The notes beneath the pieces were generated by a model, which was not told the DNA's origin, searched no databases, and saw only the letters and a list, made by a program, of their open reading frames with translations. A DNA stretch of 64,000 bases from Lachnospiraceae bacterium KH1T2 (lineage in GTDB: Bacteria; Bacillota; Clostridia; Lachnospirales; Lachnospiraceae): positions 54,061-118,060 of the forward strand of contig FOSY01000009.1 of NCBI GenBank assembly GCA_900114405.1, given 5' to 3'. Shown one piece after another: positions 1 to 8,121 of this stretch; the stretch's first letter is position 1; each line of letters begins with the position of its first letter. The translations under genes were made by a program, and so were the position numbers.

Positions 1-9
1 CTGTGCCAT
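1..9 (-). CDS. Start of a third gene of the RloAB-like cassette (cut by window edge)
   Basis: A start codon at 7-9 (minus strand) is preceded by a GGAAGGAG ribosome site with good spacing, 18 bases after the stop of the RloB-like gene. Only three codons (M-A-Q) are inside the window, so no family can be named. The close spacing says it is cotranscribed with the two genes upstream. Confidence 0.4.
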
Positions 10-27
10 GTAAATCTCCTTCCTTCG

Positions 28-729
28 TTAAGTACTCGGTTTTTCATTTACTATTTCTTCAATTATTTTGCCAATATTGCTACTTACCTTCCCTTTTAGG
101 TCATGAATATCTTGATTAATCCTTTTCTCTTGAGAAATCGCAATCAGAACGTTATCCGCAAGTTTTCCTATTTCAGGATTCTTCTTTGCATTCATGCCTG
201 TCAGATCACGCAGCACATTATAAGCGTAACTGTACTTTCCATCTTCGTCCACATTTAGAAAGTCTGCCTCGTGTCCCTTAATCCGTCCTTCATAGCTCCC
301 CTCAATATGAAGAAGCAAAAACAATTCAAAGCCCGGATTCGTCACACCTGCTATATCTGTATTCTCGATTTGAGTAATAAGTTCCTCATATCCTTGCACT
401 TTATCTTCAAAGATATCACCGTCGAATACAATGACCATCTTATCTCGTTCATAATCAAACTCATTTTCCGGATTATGCTTTTGTTTTTCAGCAAAAGCAA
501 CAAGGTTCTTCGCAAAAGACAAGTTTCTGTCTTCATCGGTCTTTTCCCATAAGCGTATATCAATCAGTGGATGAATTCCTAACTGTTTCCGTAAATCAAT
601 TAGTCTTCTGAAATAGAATGTCTCCGTATTTGCGCCTTCACAGATAAAGAAATATTTTCGAAAAGGCTCAATCTGCTCAACCTGATCAGAAGGACGGCTA
701 TTCCAGTTTGTATATGTGTGTACCGGCAT
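28..729 (-). CDS. rloB: RloB-like protein (TOPRIM-like putative nuclease)
   Basis: A 233-residue protein with the RloB family signature: an early FICEG strand with E31 and E36, and a VFDGD strand with D103 and D105, an acidic layout resembling TOPRIM nucleases. RloB proteins were first noted as genes linked to type I restriction loci and are usually paired with an ATPase; the lactococcal AbiL abortive-infection pair has, as I recall, the same two-part build. Here the gene starts two bases after the stop of the ATPase gene, so the two are almost certainly translated together. The catalytic role is inferred from the acidic motifs; no target is known from sequence. Confidence 0.8.
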   Translation of the reverse strand: MPVHTYTNWNSRPSDQVEQIEPFRKYFFICEGANTETFYFRRLIDLRKQLGIHPLIDIRLWEKTDEDRNLSFAKNLVAFAEKQKHNPENEFDYERDKMVIVFDGDIFEDKVQGYEELITQIENTDIAGVTNPGFELFLLLHIEGSYEGRIKGHEADFLNVDEDGKYSYAYNVLRDLTGMNAKKNPEIGKLADNVLIAISQEKRINQDIHDLKGKVSSNIGKIIEEIVNEKPST

Positions 730-731
730 TT

Positions 732-2090
732 TTACTCTCCTTTCTGGAAAGAAAACTGCTTAAACACAGGAATTGCGCCATATCTTCCCTCAAGATAAGC
801 TTTGCTCAATTTTTTATCATATCTTTCCTTAAATCGATCCAGAGAATATATATTGCTAGCGTTCTCCGCATCCCTTTCCACAAACCAAATTTCATCTCTC
901 CGGAAAAGAATCTGATCCATGATAGTATCCTCATGTGTTGTAAATACCAGCTGCATTCTCGTGCCATCATGAGCTTCCATGAACAGTTTCAGAAAACGCT
1001 CTGTTAACTTCGGATGCAGACTACGTTCAAGTTCATCCACTACAAAAAGTGTATCCGGGCGATCCGTAAGAAGCATATCTATAAGATCAAACAATCGCTT
1101 TGTTCCGTCCGACTCTTCTACAAAATTAAAGTCAAAAGCGGATTTTCCATGTTTCAAAACAAGTGTAGTAATCTCTGGTTCAGAATTACCCTGGTCAATA
1201 CGAATGTTAAAAAAGCCCCCCTCCACTCTCCATGTCATCTGAACTCCTGGTGCATCTGTAACCCTCATTTGAGTCATTAATTGATTAAAGATTCCTTGCA
1301 CCACTTCAACCGGAATCATCTTACTCATTTCTTCAGTAGTTATTTTCCTCGTCTTAATCTCCGTAACACCAGTATCAAAAGTTTGAATCAGCCTGCTAAT
1401 ATTGTCCAAAGATTCATCATTATAGTACGCCTCGGTATTCGAAATACCCATATTCGGAGTAATAACTATGATATTATTCATAATCCAACCAAATACCTCT
1501 TGGAAAAACAAAAGTTTTGATTTATCATCATATTTCTTTCCTCGATTCATTTCAGTAAGGAAAAGCCTTGACTCCTGTCCCACAAAATCTTCAGAATAAA
1601 CATTAAATCGGCTTTTCTCGGTAGCCGTAAGTTTGACATCATCTCCCAGAATTGGCGCACTATCTCCTTCTCTAACAAACAGTTGATGCGCCCCACCATA
1701 CTGCATAAGTTCATACAGCCATTCTTCCGTGATTTTTCTCTGACTAAGGATTGCTGAAAAACCGTATGCATAAAAAGTATCTCCAACCGTAAACTGCAGT
1801 TCAAAAACACTCTCTCGGTTTTTATTCTCTTCCTTATTTCTGCAGAAATCATTAACGGAGACAACCGGAAGTCCTTCCATAAGGGTTGCCTTAATAAACG
1901 CAAATGCAGTCACAAGGTTTGACTTGCCGGATGCATTAGCGCCATAAACTACAGCATTTTTTAATAATTTAGTCTGCTTAATCTGTAATCGATGATTCTT
2001 GTTCCCTTGCATTTTGCTGGAAGATATCATCGACAGTTCTTCCTTCTGATCAAAAGACTTAAAGTTTTCGACAGATATTTTAATTAGCAT
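732..2090 (-). CDS. rloA: RloA-like AAA/ABC-type ATPase, partner of RloB
   Basis: A 452-residue ATPase of the AAA_21/OLD-like class. Walker A is G50-S57 (GANASGKS), Walker B ends in D352-E353 (VVDELE), and an FTTHED switch segment follows, as in ATPases that act with nucleases in phage defence. An in-frame start at 2213 exists, but the ATG at 2090 has an AAAGGAGG site seven bases upstream and begins directly with the conserved MLIKISVENFKSF strand, so it is chosen. It heads an operon with the RloB-like gene. The probable job is sensing invading DNA or a phage product and gating the RloB effector; this is inference from family and pairing. Confidence 0.85.
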   Translation of the reverse strand: MLIKISVENFKSFDQKEELSMISSSKMQGNKNHRLQIKQTKLLKNAVVYGANASGKSNLVTAFAFIKATLMEGLPVVSVNDFCRNKEENKNRESVFELQFTVGDTFYAYGFSAILSQRKITEEWLYELMQYGGAHQLFVREGDSAPILGDDVKLTATEKSRFNVYSEDFVGQESRLFLTEMNRGKKYDDKSKLLFFQEVFGWIMNNIIVITPNMGISNTEAYYNDESLDNISRLIQTFDTGVTEIKTRKITTEEMSKMIPVEVVQGIFNQLMTQMRVTDAPGVQMTWRVEGGFFNIRIDQGNSEPEITTLVLKHGKSAFDFNFVEESDGTKRLFDLIDMLLTDRPDTLFVVDELERSLHPKLTERFLKLFMEAHDGTRMQLVFTTHEDTIMDQILFRRDEIWFVERDAENASNIYSLDRFKERYDKKLSKAYLEGRYGAIPVFKQFSFQKGE

Positions 2091-2310
2091 AAATATGCCT
2101 CCTTTCCAGGTTGCGCTTTCATTATAATACGGATTATGGCCTTTTTCAAGGTAAATCTCGTTATTTAGAGATTTTTTCTCCATATAGCTATATAAGCAGA
2201 GCCCTAATGCCATTTCACATAGCTATTCTATGCTACATCAGTCTGTTTATTCAAAAAGCACCCTGCATCTCGCAGAGTGCTCTCATCATTCATCGGGTAG
2301 TTCACCTTCA

Positions 2311-2424
2311 AAAGGTGTAAACGGGGTGTAAATCCGTTTGATAAATCTTCAAAATGCCGTATTTTCATGGTTTTCCGCCTTACTGAAATCTCTTGCCCCA
2401 GCAGACAAACAGTATTCTTATCAT
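2311..2424 (-). pseudogene. Decayed 5' end of a low-molecular-weight tyrosine phosphatase gene (copy 2), possible integration scar
   Basis: Reading the minus strand from the ATG at 2424 gives MIRILFVC, the start typical of low-molecular-weight protein tyrosine phosphatases (MIKILFVCHGNICRSPMAE), after which the frame is broken although bases resembling the ATTTGCAG and TATGGCGGAA part of the HGNICRSPMAE box can still be aligned. About 90 bases on, the copy ends in two GGTGTAAA-type repeats at 2311-2334. The same arrangement is repeated at 2468-2582. The two copies look like scars left by elements that insert into this phosphatase gene. Confidence 0.45.
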
Positions 2425-2467
2425 TTCGTATACTCTCTCTTTCAGTAAGCTATATAACCTCAGATCA

Positions 2468-2582
2468 AAAGGTGTAAGCAAGGTGTAAATCAGATACCTT
2501 CACGCCATCAAACGGCTTGTTTCCGCCATTTCTTTAGGGAAGTTCAAATCCTGCTGTGGCAGATGAATAAAATTTTTATCAT
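2468..2582 (-). pseudogene. Decayed 5' end of a low-molecular-weight tyrosine phosphatase gene (copy 1), possible integration scar
   Basis: From the ATG at 2582 the minus strand reads MIKILFICH, then runs into a stop where the active-site loop HGNICRS should be; an ATGGCGGAA string (MAE) survives just after it. About 93 bases from the ATG comes a TTTACACC pair followed by TTTTGA (2468-2491), matched in copy 2 at 2311-2334. Copy-to-copy distance is 158 bases. No integrase gene is near. The rest of the 2091-2764 gap shows only a short hairpin near 2263-2282 and no convincing gene. Confidence 0.5.
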
Positions 2583-2764
2583 ACTGGTTCTCCAATTGAT
2601 TTCTCTTTCGTAACCCATTCTCCCAATGAGTTTGCCCATCGTTCCGGATAAGCTGAAAAATATGATATGTGCTCCAACAAATGTCTGCGGTAATCCCCAT
2701 GTCCATTGTAATAAATTATCGCCATTTTTCATCAACTTAGATTGTGGACTCACCGAGTTCACAA

Positions 2765-2851
2765 TCATCTCTTTTCTTGTTCCATCTTACGAACTCTGCG
2801 TGGGTCTTGTAATTTCTCTGCATCTTCCGGGATCAACCACATTCTTCCCAT
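2765..2851 (-). CDS. Small 28-residue ORF, function unknown
   Basis: An ATG at 2851 is preceded by a clean AAAGGAG site eight bases away and opens a 28-residue charged peptide (starts MGRMWLIPEDAEKLQDP, ends MEQEKR). It begins 14 bases after the stop of the winged-helix fragment and would be cotranscribed with it. It has no membrane segment. It may be a genuine small protein or the surviving head of a larger broken gene, since the neighbourhood is full of relics. Confidence 0.4.
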   Translation of the reverse strand: MGRMWLIPEDAEKLQDPRRVRKMEQEKR

Positions 2852-2865
2852 AAGAAAAGCTCCTT

Positions 2866-3150
2866 TCATTCGCCTTTCTTATTTGATCCGATTCGTTTGA
2901 GCACACCCTTTTCAACAATTGACTGCAAGCAACGTTTAATTGTATAATCTGAACATTCTAATTGAACCGCCAACTCCTTACGTGTCAAATCAGGCGTTTC
3001 ACGCAAAAGTTTAATAATTTGAAGCTGACGTTCATCTAATTTTATTGGGTCATTTATCGGGTCATCATGACCCAATAAAATCCTCACTGCCTTACACATT
3101 CTCTCGTAGCAGTTCGACAATCGAAACTTTACGTATATGCGCAAATACAA
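2866..3150 (-). CDS. Winged-helix DNA-binding protein or C-terminal remnant of an AlbA-type regulator
   Basis: A 94-residue reading frame whose last 55 residues form a winged helix: KLDERQLQIIKLLRETP, then a recognition helix region SDYTIKRCLQSIVEKG and a wing LKRIGSNKKG. This is the usual C-terminal domain of Schlafen/AlbA-type ATP-binding regulators, which end in GSxKKGxW. The part before it contains an INDPI-type linker seen in those proteins, but the large N-terminal domain is missing and no good ribosome site precedes 3150. It is therefore probably the tail of a truncated gene, though it could still be translated. Confidence 0.45.
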   Translation of the reverse strand: MYLRIYVKFRLSNCYERMCKAVRILLGHDDPINDPIKLDERQLQIIKLLRETPDLTRKELAVQLECSDYTIKRCLQSIVEKGVLKRIGSNKKGE

Positions 3151-3208
3151 TCTGCGTAATCACGATGCATATCCCAATAAACGAGTCCTATGTCCTTATT
3201 CCTTCCGT

Positions 3209-4156
3209 CTAAATTTCCATCGATTCCATCTGAAACAAATCCATCTGCCGGTCTACATACGATTTCATCACAACATCATGAATCACATCATCCACCGTAT
3301 AATTTCCAATCAGGAAATGTGACTGCGGATCATGCAATTTCAGATTCCGCTTAACCGCCTCGATCTCATTATTTGCATAACAATATTTGCAGAGGTGACC
3401 GCAACTGTCATAGGCACCGATATCACTTGTCAGATAACAAGCGCACTCAGCCCTTGCGGGCTTCTTATTTGGAACAATTAGTTTTTGCCCGATAGCCTTC
3501 TCATAGGTGGAAATCGTCATGCACCCACTGCAGTCGGCACCGTACTTTGCTAAAAACTGTCCCTCACCGCATGGTTTTACAACCATACCGTGATTTGCGG
3601 CAATACGAACCATTTCCTTCCCTAAGAAATGCATATCCTCTCTTGTTACGGGTCGCACTTCCGGGAAATTTCGCTTTACTTTCTCATATAAATCGATAAA
3701 ACTGATAACCACGGTTTCCGTATAGCCCTCGAGCGTCGATGCCATCTGTTCAAAAGCTTTCAGGTGATATGCTATGGTATATCTTTCATTTACGAAAATC
3801 GGATCATAGCGCCAACCGATGCTATTCACTCCTACCATTTTAGAAAGTTGTTTAAAATCTTCCAGAATTTTATGCTTGTCAGGAACCGCTGGCTCGATAT
3901 CCCGACCATATGACGTTATGGTGACAAACCAGTACTGCCCATAATCCTTAACGAGATCCATATATTTAAAAAATGGAGCTGGATTCTTGGAGCAAAAGCC
4001 GATAACGTCCACTGTATCGGGGCTAAGTCTATAACGACTGACCTGCAACGGATTAAATGGATTTCGAACACAGACAATCCCCTCTTTTAAGCGGTTTGCA
4101 AGCCACTCTGGATAGAAGGCGGGGATGTCCGTTCGTTGACCAGTATTAATTATCAT
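3209..4156 (-). CDS. DUF1848 family protein with C-terminal Cys cluster
   Basis: A 315-residue member of the DUF1848 family, complete in length. It starts MIINTGQRTDIPAFYPEW, has the family's VITSYGRDIEP and WRYDP segments, and a C-terminal cysteine cluster (ADCSGC, then CAC and CGHLCKYCYAN) that resembles an iron-sulfur cluster site of radical-SAM proteins. The function of the family is not established. The ATG overlaps the stop codon of a MocR relic (ATGA), so translation may still be coupled to that remnant. A second, decayed copy of this gene lies at 8793-8907. Confidence 0.85.
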   Translation of the reverse strand: MIINTGQRTDIPAFYPEWLANRLKEGIVCVRNPFNPLQVSRYRLSPDTVDVIGFCSKNPAPFFKYMDLVKDYGQYWFVTITSYGRDIEPAVPDKHKILEDFKQLSKMVGVNSIGWRYDPIFVNERYTIAYHLKAFEQMASTLEGYTETVVISFIDLYEKVKRNFPEVRPVTREDMHFLGKEMVRIAANHGMVVKPCGEGQFLAKYGADCSGCMTISTYEKAIGQKLIVPNKKPARAECACYLTSDIGAYDSCGHLCKYCYANNEIEAVKRNLKLHDPQSHFLIGNYTVDDVIHDVVMKSYVDRQMDLFQMESMEI

Positions 4157-4293
4157 CTCGTTTCCTTTCGTTTCTTTCTACGAATACGATTTAAATAGCG
4201 CTCAAAATCGCCATTTTGTATTAATTCATGAATAACAAGTTGCTCAAATGTCGAGACGGTATAAGCATAGAATACCATTTTTTTATCATACAC
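4153..4293 (-). pseudogene. 3' remnant of a MocR/GntR-type aminotransferase-like regulator
   Basis: The minus strand just upstream of the DUF1848 gene reads YDKKMVFYAYTVSTFEQL followed by ELIQNGDFERYLNRIRRK. This matches the conserved tail of MocR regulators (FYxxTVSxFEQL ... GxFERHLNRMR). Nothing of the HTH or the rest of the PLP-dependent domain remains, and a stop lies directly upstream in frame. Its stop codon overlaps the DUF1848 start. The region 4294-4361 shows nothing further. Confidence 0.6.
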
Positions 4294-4361
4294 TTGTCAT
4301 AGCTTATGACTTCAAGTTTTTTATATTTTGCCGTTTATCTTTTTGTGCATGCTGATGATTC

Positions 4362-4964
4362 TCACTCCAACACATGCTCTTTATATAGTTCTAATCTGAT
4401 TTTCCCGGATTCATGCTGATCCATTATTTCAACTATCGTTTCAAAATCCTTGCCTAATTTCTTTCTGCTCAACTCAGAAAAGATCCATACAATATTCAGA
4501 GGTTCTTCATAATCATGAAATCCAAATCCACCACATAACAGATCATTAAATCCATTAAAATTACACCCCAATAAATCATTGGTACCATCCGTTAATTTCG
4601 CACGCATTATATCAAAAAAATCATCTGTTGTTTCAATTTCTCTTCCGTCAATCAATACCCATTTATAACCATTGGCATCAAGTATCGGATTTAAAATCTG
4701 CGCCACAGTAACATTTCCGATTCTTCTACTTCCATCAAATACATCAATTTTTTTTCCAACCCATACAGAATTTGCGTAATATTTCGGTGTAATCAACTTA
4801 ACCCTAACAATTTCACCATTCTCGAATCTGTCATCACCCTCAATACGCCCAGAAGTCATGCAATTATCCATGATATTAAAAACAGGCTGAATCCCCGAAA
4901 ATACAATTCCATTATATTCCTGATCCTTATTCCAAACACCTGTAAAATCTGCTTGCAATTCCAT
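4362..4964 (-). CDS. Hypothetical protein with EF-Tu-like beta-barrel segment
   Basis: A 200-residue protein that I cannot assign to a characterised family. The ATG at 4964 has a GTGGGAG site nine bases upstream and is preferred to the longer start at 5024. Residues about 60-105 (GEIVRVKLITPK, then GKKIDVFDGSRRIGNVTV) resemble the C-terminal beta-barrel of elongation factor Tu, which also occurs alone in small bacterial proteins. No signal peptide or membrane helix is visible. It stands alone, with a large hairpin upstream (5061-5104). Confidence 0.6.
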   Translation of the reverse strand: MELQADFTGVWNKDQEYNGIVFSGIQPVFNIMDNCMTSGRIEGDDRFENGEIVRVKLITPKYYANSVWVGKKIDVFDGSRRIGNVTVAQILNPILDANGYKWVLIDGREIETTDDFFDIMRAKLTDGTNDLLGCNFNGFNDLLCGGFGFHDYEEPLNIVWIFSELSRKKLGKDFETIVEIMDQHESGKIRLELYKEHVLE

Positions 4965-5060
4965 ATAAAAAAACTCCCACTTATAGTATATGAATTCTTG
5001 TACGTAAATTACAGGAACACGCATTTACTGCGGGTTCCGTCTGAAAGCCAAAAACAAGCG

Positions 5061-5104
5061 GCAAACAAGCCCGCAGCGCAGCTGCATTTAAATGGCTTGT
5101 TTGC
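5061..5104. repeat. Long inverted repeat (nested hairpins)
   Basis: GCAAACAAGCC at 5061-5071 pairs perfectly with GGCTTGTTTGC at 5094-5104, and an inner GCAGC/GCTGC hairpin sits at 5073-5085. It lies between two minus-strand genes. On the minus strand it is followed by only short T runs, so it may be a terminator or a small dispersed palindrome. Confidence 0.55.
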
Positions 5105-5147
5105 GGGATTTTTGAAGCTTTGCTGCAAAAATCTATAAATATAATCT

Positions 5148-5171
5148 AAGCAGGCTCGCTTGAGCCTGCTT
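5148..5171 (-). terminator. Hairpin terminator after the DUF4230 lipoprotein gene
   Basis: AAGCAGGCTC at 5148-5157 and GAGCCTGCTT at 5162-5171 form a perfect 10-bp stem with a GCTT loop, 16 bases past the stop of the gene at 5187. The following T run on the minus strand is weak. Confidence 0.55.
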
Positions 5172-5186
5172 ACTTCCATACTATTC

Positions 5187-5840
5187 TTATTTTGTTTTAT
5201 CAGACGAAGTTGAATTACCAACTGATTCAAAGCGCAAATTAAATTTCACATCGGAAGCCTCTCCCAATTGATCAATATAATTCTCAATCAGTTTTTCAGC
5301 CCTTTCTTGCGCACTCGCCAGTAAACTCGAATCATTTTCAATACTGGCACGTATTTGACTCTGTGCGTCATCAATCGCTCCAGTCACATCGTCACTATCT
5401 ATCGGATTACTATTAAAAAAACTATCGTGGTCAGTTATCGGGTCCTGTATTGACTCAGAGTCCAGCTTGATGCTTATAATCTCTGCATTTGGCATATAAA
5501 CCGTCACATCAGTTCCATCTACATCGATTGTGCCCTTTGACATATCGACACCAATTTTTACGATCCCGTTATATTCTGTCCAAAACTTACGATCTGATTC
5601 TCCTAAATGCATCAATCCACTTCCCGCTGCTTTAGTGGATTTTGCAACATTATGATAATAACATTCTAAAGTTGCAAGTTTACAAATAGATCTAATCTGC
5701 GTCAAATCAGGTTCCTTAATTGCATTCTCTTCGTTTTCTAAATTTCCTACACCGTTTTCCTTGTTCTTAGCAACATCTGAAGAACAGCCGGTTAAGGCAA
5801 GAGACATTGCACACAGCAAAGCAATAATTTTCCTCTTCAT
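5187..5840 (-). CDS. DUF4230 family lipoprotein
   Basis: A 217-residue protein with a lipoprotein signal: KRK, a hydrophobic stretch and the lipobox LALTGC with C19 as the lipidated residue. The mature part has the DUF4230 pattern (TQIRSICKLATLECYYHNVAK, then WTEYNGIVKIGVDMSKG and a VYMPNAEI strand) and a long C-terminal helix with an EKLIENYIDQLG segment. DUF4230 proteins are of unknown function. It follows a second DUF4230 gene by 12 bases and so is probably a tandem duplicate that became a lipoprotein while its partner kept a membrane helix. Confidence 0.8.
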   Translation of the reverse strand: MKRKIIALLCAMSLALTGCSSDVAKNKENGVGNLENEENAIKEPDLTQIRSICKLATLECYYHNVAKSTKAAGSGLMHLGESDRKFWTEYNGIVKIGVDMSKGTIDVDGTDVTVYMPNAEIISIKLDSESIQDPITDHDSFFNSNPIDSDDVTGAIDDAQSQIRASIENDSSLLASAQERAEKLIENYIDQLGEASDVKFNLRFESVGNSTSSDKTK

Positions 5841-5852
5841 AATGTCTCCTTC

Positions 5853-6512
5853 CTATTTTAGTACAACCTTATATTCAGCATTAATCTGCTCAACCCAAGG
5901 TGTTACCATTGCCTCAATTACCTGCTTTGCATTCTCCCTTGCCAGATCAAGTAATTCTTTTTCATTAGCAGCTCTGTTATCCAAATCCTTTTGGCAAATA
6001 TCATATGCTTCCTTAAATACATTTTCTGTATTATATTTATCTTTTTCAAAAATGTATTCTAAAGAACCTGCATCAACAATAGCATCCTGGATTGTCACTT
6101 CCGGAACCTTAATCGTTATGATTTTATTTTCATTATCCACATTCACATCTATAGCGCTAAAATCAATTCCGGCTTTTACCGTTCCCTCATAGGCAACATG
6201 ATATTTTAATGTTTTACCGTCTTCTTCGTAAACTTTTGCAACTGCATTATAAATATAATCTGCAGTTTGGAGTTCACTGATCTTAAACACTTCTTCAATT
6301 TGCATTTCAGATATCGTGGTAACTTCACCTTCATTTCCTATAATGCCATCCTTGACATTTTCTTTAATTCTTCCTCCACGATCTGCAAAATGCATTCCTA
6401 TCAAAAGTATTGCAATGATAATTACTATAAATAGAAGAATTTTAGGCAATCTTGATTTCTTTTTTACATATTCTTGCCCATTTATTTTGATTTCATCGTC
6501 ATTTTGAAACAT
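5853..6512 (-). CDS. Membrane-anchored DUF4230 family protein
   Basis: A DUF4230 protein of 219 residues from the ATG at 6512, which has an AGGAAG site ten bases upstream; a longer reading from a TTG at 6566 would overlap the previous gene and lacks a ribosome site. One transmembrane helix (ILLFIVIIIAILLIGMHF) lies near residues 26-43, followed by an outside domain with ISELQTADYIYNAVAKVY, KYHVAYEGTVKAGIDF and a long C-terminal helix. It is a divergent paralogue of the lipoprotein encoded immediately downstream and the two probably act together at the membrane. No role is known. Confidence 0.8.
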   Translation of the reverse strand: MFQNDDEIKINGQEYVKKKSRLPKILLFIVIIIAILLIGMHFADRGGRIKENVKDGIIGNEGEVTTISEMQIEEVFKISELQTADYIYNAVAKVYEEDGKTLKYHVAYEGTVKAGIDFSAIDVNVDNENKIITIKVPEVTIQDAIVDAGSLEYIFEKDKYNTENVFKEAYDICQKDLDNRAANEKELLDLARENAKQVIEAMVTPWVEQINAEYKVVLK

Positions 6513-6550
6513 ATTGTTTATACTTCCTATTCTCATCAAGCTTTTCTTTT

Positions 6551-7414
6551 TTAGCAGCAATCCCAATTATAGAACACATTGTCAAAATTTAAAGCCCTCA
6601 AATCACTCTCATTAATAAAAAAGTTGCCGACTCCAGAATCTCCCCACATTATCTCAGCATCACCCTCAAGCATTTCCGAGTCCATCTGGAATAATAATAT
6701 ATCGTTTTCTCCATCACTTCTCGGGTCATCCTGTGTAAAAAACGGATATCCCAGCATCTTGTGTCCGCAGCCATCAAAACAATCCATTAAATAATTATCA
6801 TCATCGTCACTTAATAATCTGCCACTTTTATAATAATCCTCATAAGAATGGTCATTTGCGTCAATTCCCATTACATCTTTCAGTACCGCAAGAAATTTTT
6901 CTTCAAAATTATAGCACTCACTTCCTATAGATTCCTCTCCTGTCTCAAATCTTATCGGCAAGCATGCGTACAATGGCATATACTCCTCATCGGAGTTCAA
7001 ATCGCCTGCCGAGCGGATGCCCATCGCCTTGACATCCTCCTCAGTTACACTTTCATCAATAGTAGAATGATATACAACCTTATATCCTTTTTCATCGCAA
7101 AGTCCATTACAGTCATCAGTACTTATAAAAAACTGCAGTAATCCGCCTTCCGGGAAATGCTCATCCTCAACATCTTTAAGATTTACCTGCGCCAGTAAGA
7201 TAAGCTTATCACCTTCCGAATTTACCGGATAATCAATATTCGCTGTCCAGTAAGGATATCCTCCAAATTTGCTGTCTGTAAGTTTAGGTGTAGGTCCATC
7301 TGTTACTCTGATCTTTATAACTTTACGTGCTGTTTCTTTTTTTAATCTTTTGATTATTACCTCAAGTGTTTCCCTATCAATATACATTTTATTTTGCTCT
7401 ATAGATTTTTCCAT
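6551..7414 (-). CDS. YwqG-like (DUF1963) protein
   Basis: A 287-residue protein of the DUF1963/YwqG family, named after an uncharacterised Bacillus subtilis protein. Typical segments are SKFGGYPYW near residue 50, LILLAQVNL, GLLQFFIS, the GHKMLGYPFFTQDDPR block and the closing GDSGVGNFFI region. It is soluble, with no signal peptide. It starts an apparent three-gene transcript with the two DUF4230 genes, and its promoter must lie in the 227-base gap it shares with the divergent sigma factor gene. Confidence 0.85.
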   Translation of the reverse strand: MEKSIEQNKMYIDRETLEVIIKRLKKETARKVIKIRVTDGPTPKLTDSKFGGYPYWTANIDYPVNSEGDKLILLAQVNLKDVEDEHFPEGGLLQFFISTDDCNGLCDEKGYKVVYHSTIDESVTEEDVKAMGIRSAGDLNSDEEYMPLYACLPIRFETGEESIGSECYNFEEKFLAVLKDVMGIDANDHSYEDYYKSGRLLSDDDDNYLMDCFDGCGHKMLGYPFFTQDDPRSDGENDILLFQMDSEMLEGDAEIMWGDSGVGNFFINESDLRALNFDNVFYNWDCC

Positions 7415-7641
7415 TTTTCATCCTGCCTTTTAAATTTAGTTTTTATCCTCTGCAATTCTTCACCTAAAACTGTAAATTAGTCAAAAAATATCACGTTTTT
7501 TAATTATACCATCTCAACCAACGTATTGCCACGCACCTGTTTTCTCCAACTGAGTTAAAATCACAAATAAAAACTTTTTTGTAACCTTTTCGCTATCTCA
7601 ATTGTAATATTAGTATAAGGCCTTATATAAAGGAGCAGCAA

Positions 7642-8121
7642 ATGAGATTACCTGTACAGGATCTGATAAATGCATACAAGAACAACGTATACGCAGCAGC
7701 ATTTAGCATATGCAAAAACTGCAGCGATGCAGAGGACGTTGTTCAAGACACATTTCTTCAGTATTATATGACTCGCAAAAAATTTGATAACGAACAGCAC
7801 ATACGCGCATGGTTGCTGAAAGTAGCAATCAATAAAGCAAAAAACATTCAGTCTTCCTTCTGGCACAAAAATAAATTGCCACTAGATGATTATATTGAAA
7901 CACTTTCTTTTGAAACGCCGGAAACGAAAGAACTGTTTGAAGAGGTTATGAAACTGCCTGAAAAATATAGAGTTGTGGTTCATCTATTCTATTATGAAGA
8001 CTTCAGTGTTAAAGAAATAGCCAAGATACTTAGAACCACAGAAAATAACATAAAGGTCAGATTATCGCGCGGACGTGCCAAACTAAAAGAAGCACTTAAG
8101 GAGGTTTGGGAAGATGAGTAA
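7642..8121 (+). CDS. ECF-type RNA polymerase sigma factor
   Basis: A 159-residue sigma factor of the extracytoplasmic-function type. Region 2 contains ICKNCSDAEDVVQDTFLQYY (the conserved DAEDVVQ core-binding part), and region 4 has LPEKYRVVVHLFYYEDFSV with the helix-turn-helix VKEIAKILRTTENNIKVRLS. The ATG is preceded by AAGGAG. The next gene overlaps it by eight bases and encodes a membrane protein, the usual sigma/anti-sigma pairing. A TGTAACC string at about 7579 resembles the -35 part of promoters used by such sigma factors, hinting at autoregulation. Confidence 0.9.
   Translation: MRLPVQDLINAYKNNVYAAAFSICKNCSDAEDVVQDTFLQYYMTRKKFDNEQHIRAWLLKVAINKAKNIQSSFWHKNKLPLDDYIETLSFETPETKELFEEVMKLPEKYRVVVHLFYYEDFSVKEIAKILRTTENNIKVRLSRGRAKLKEALKEVWEDE

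Noticed and set aside
2541..2570. tRNA-like T-loop (GTTCAAATC) on the plus strand
   Set aside because: The flanking five bases do not pair and no acceptor, D or anticodon arm is present; the string is the reverse of the phosphatase relic.
2500..2853. Overlapping ORFs of 68-75 residues in the gap before the RloA-like gene
   Set aside because: Frames lack ribosome sites, overlap each other on both strands and run through the phosphatase relics.
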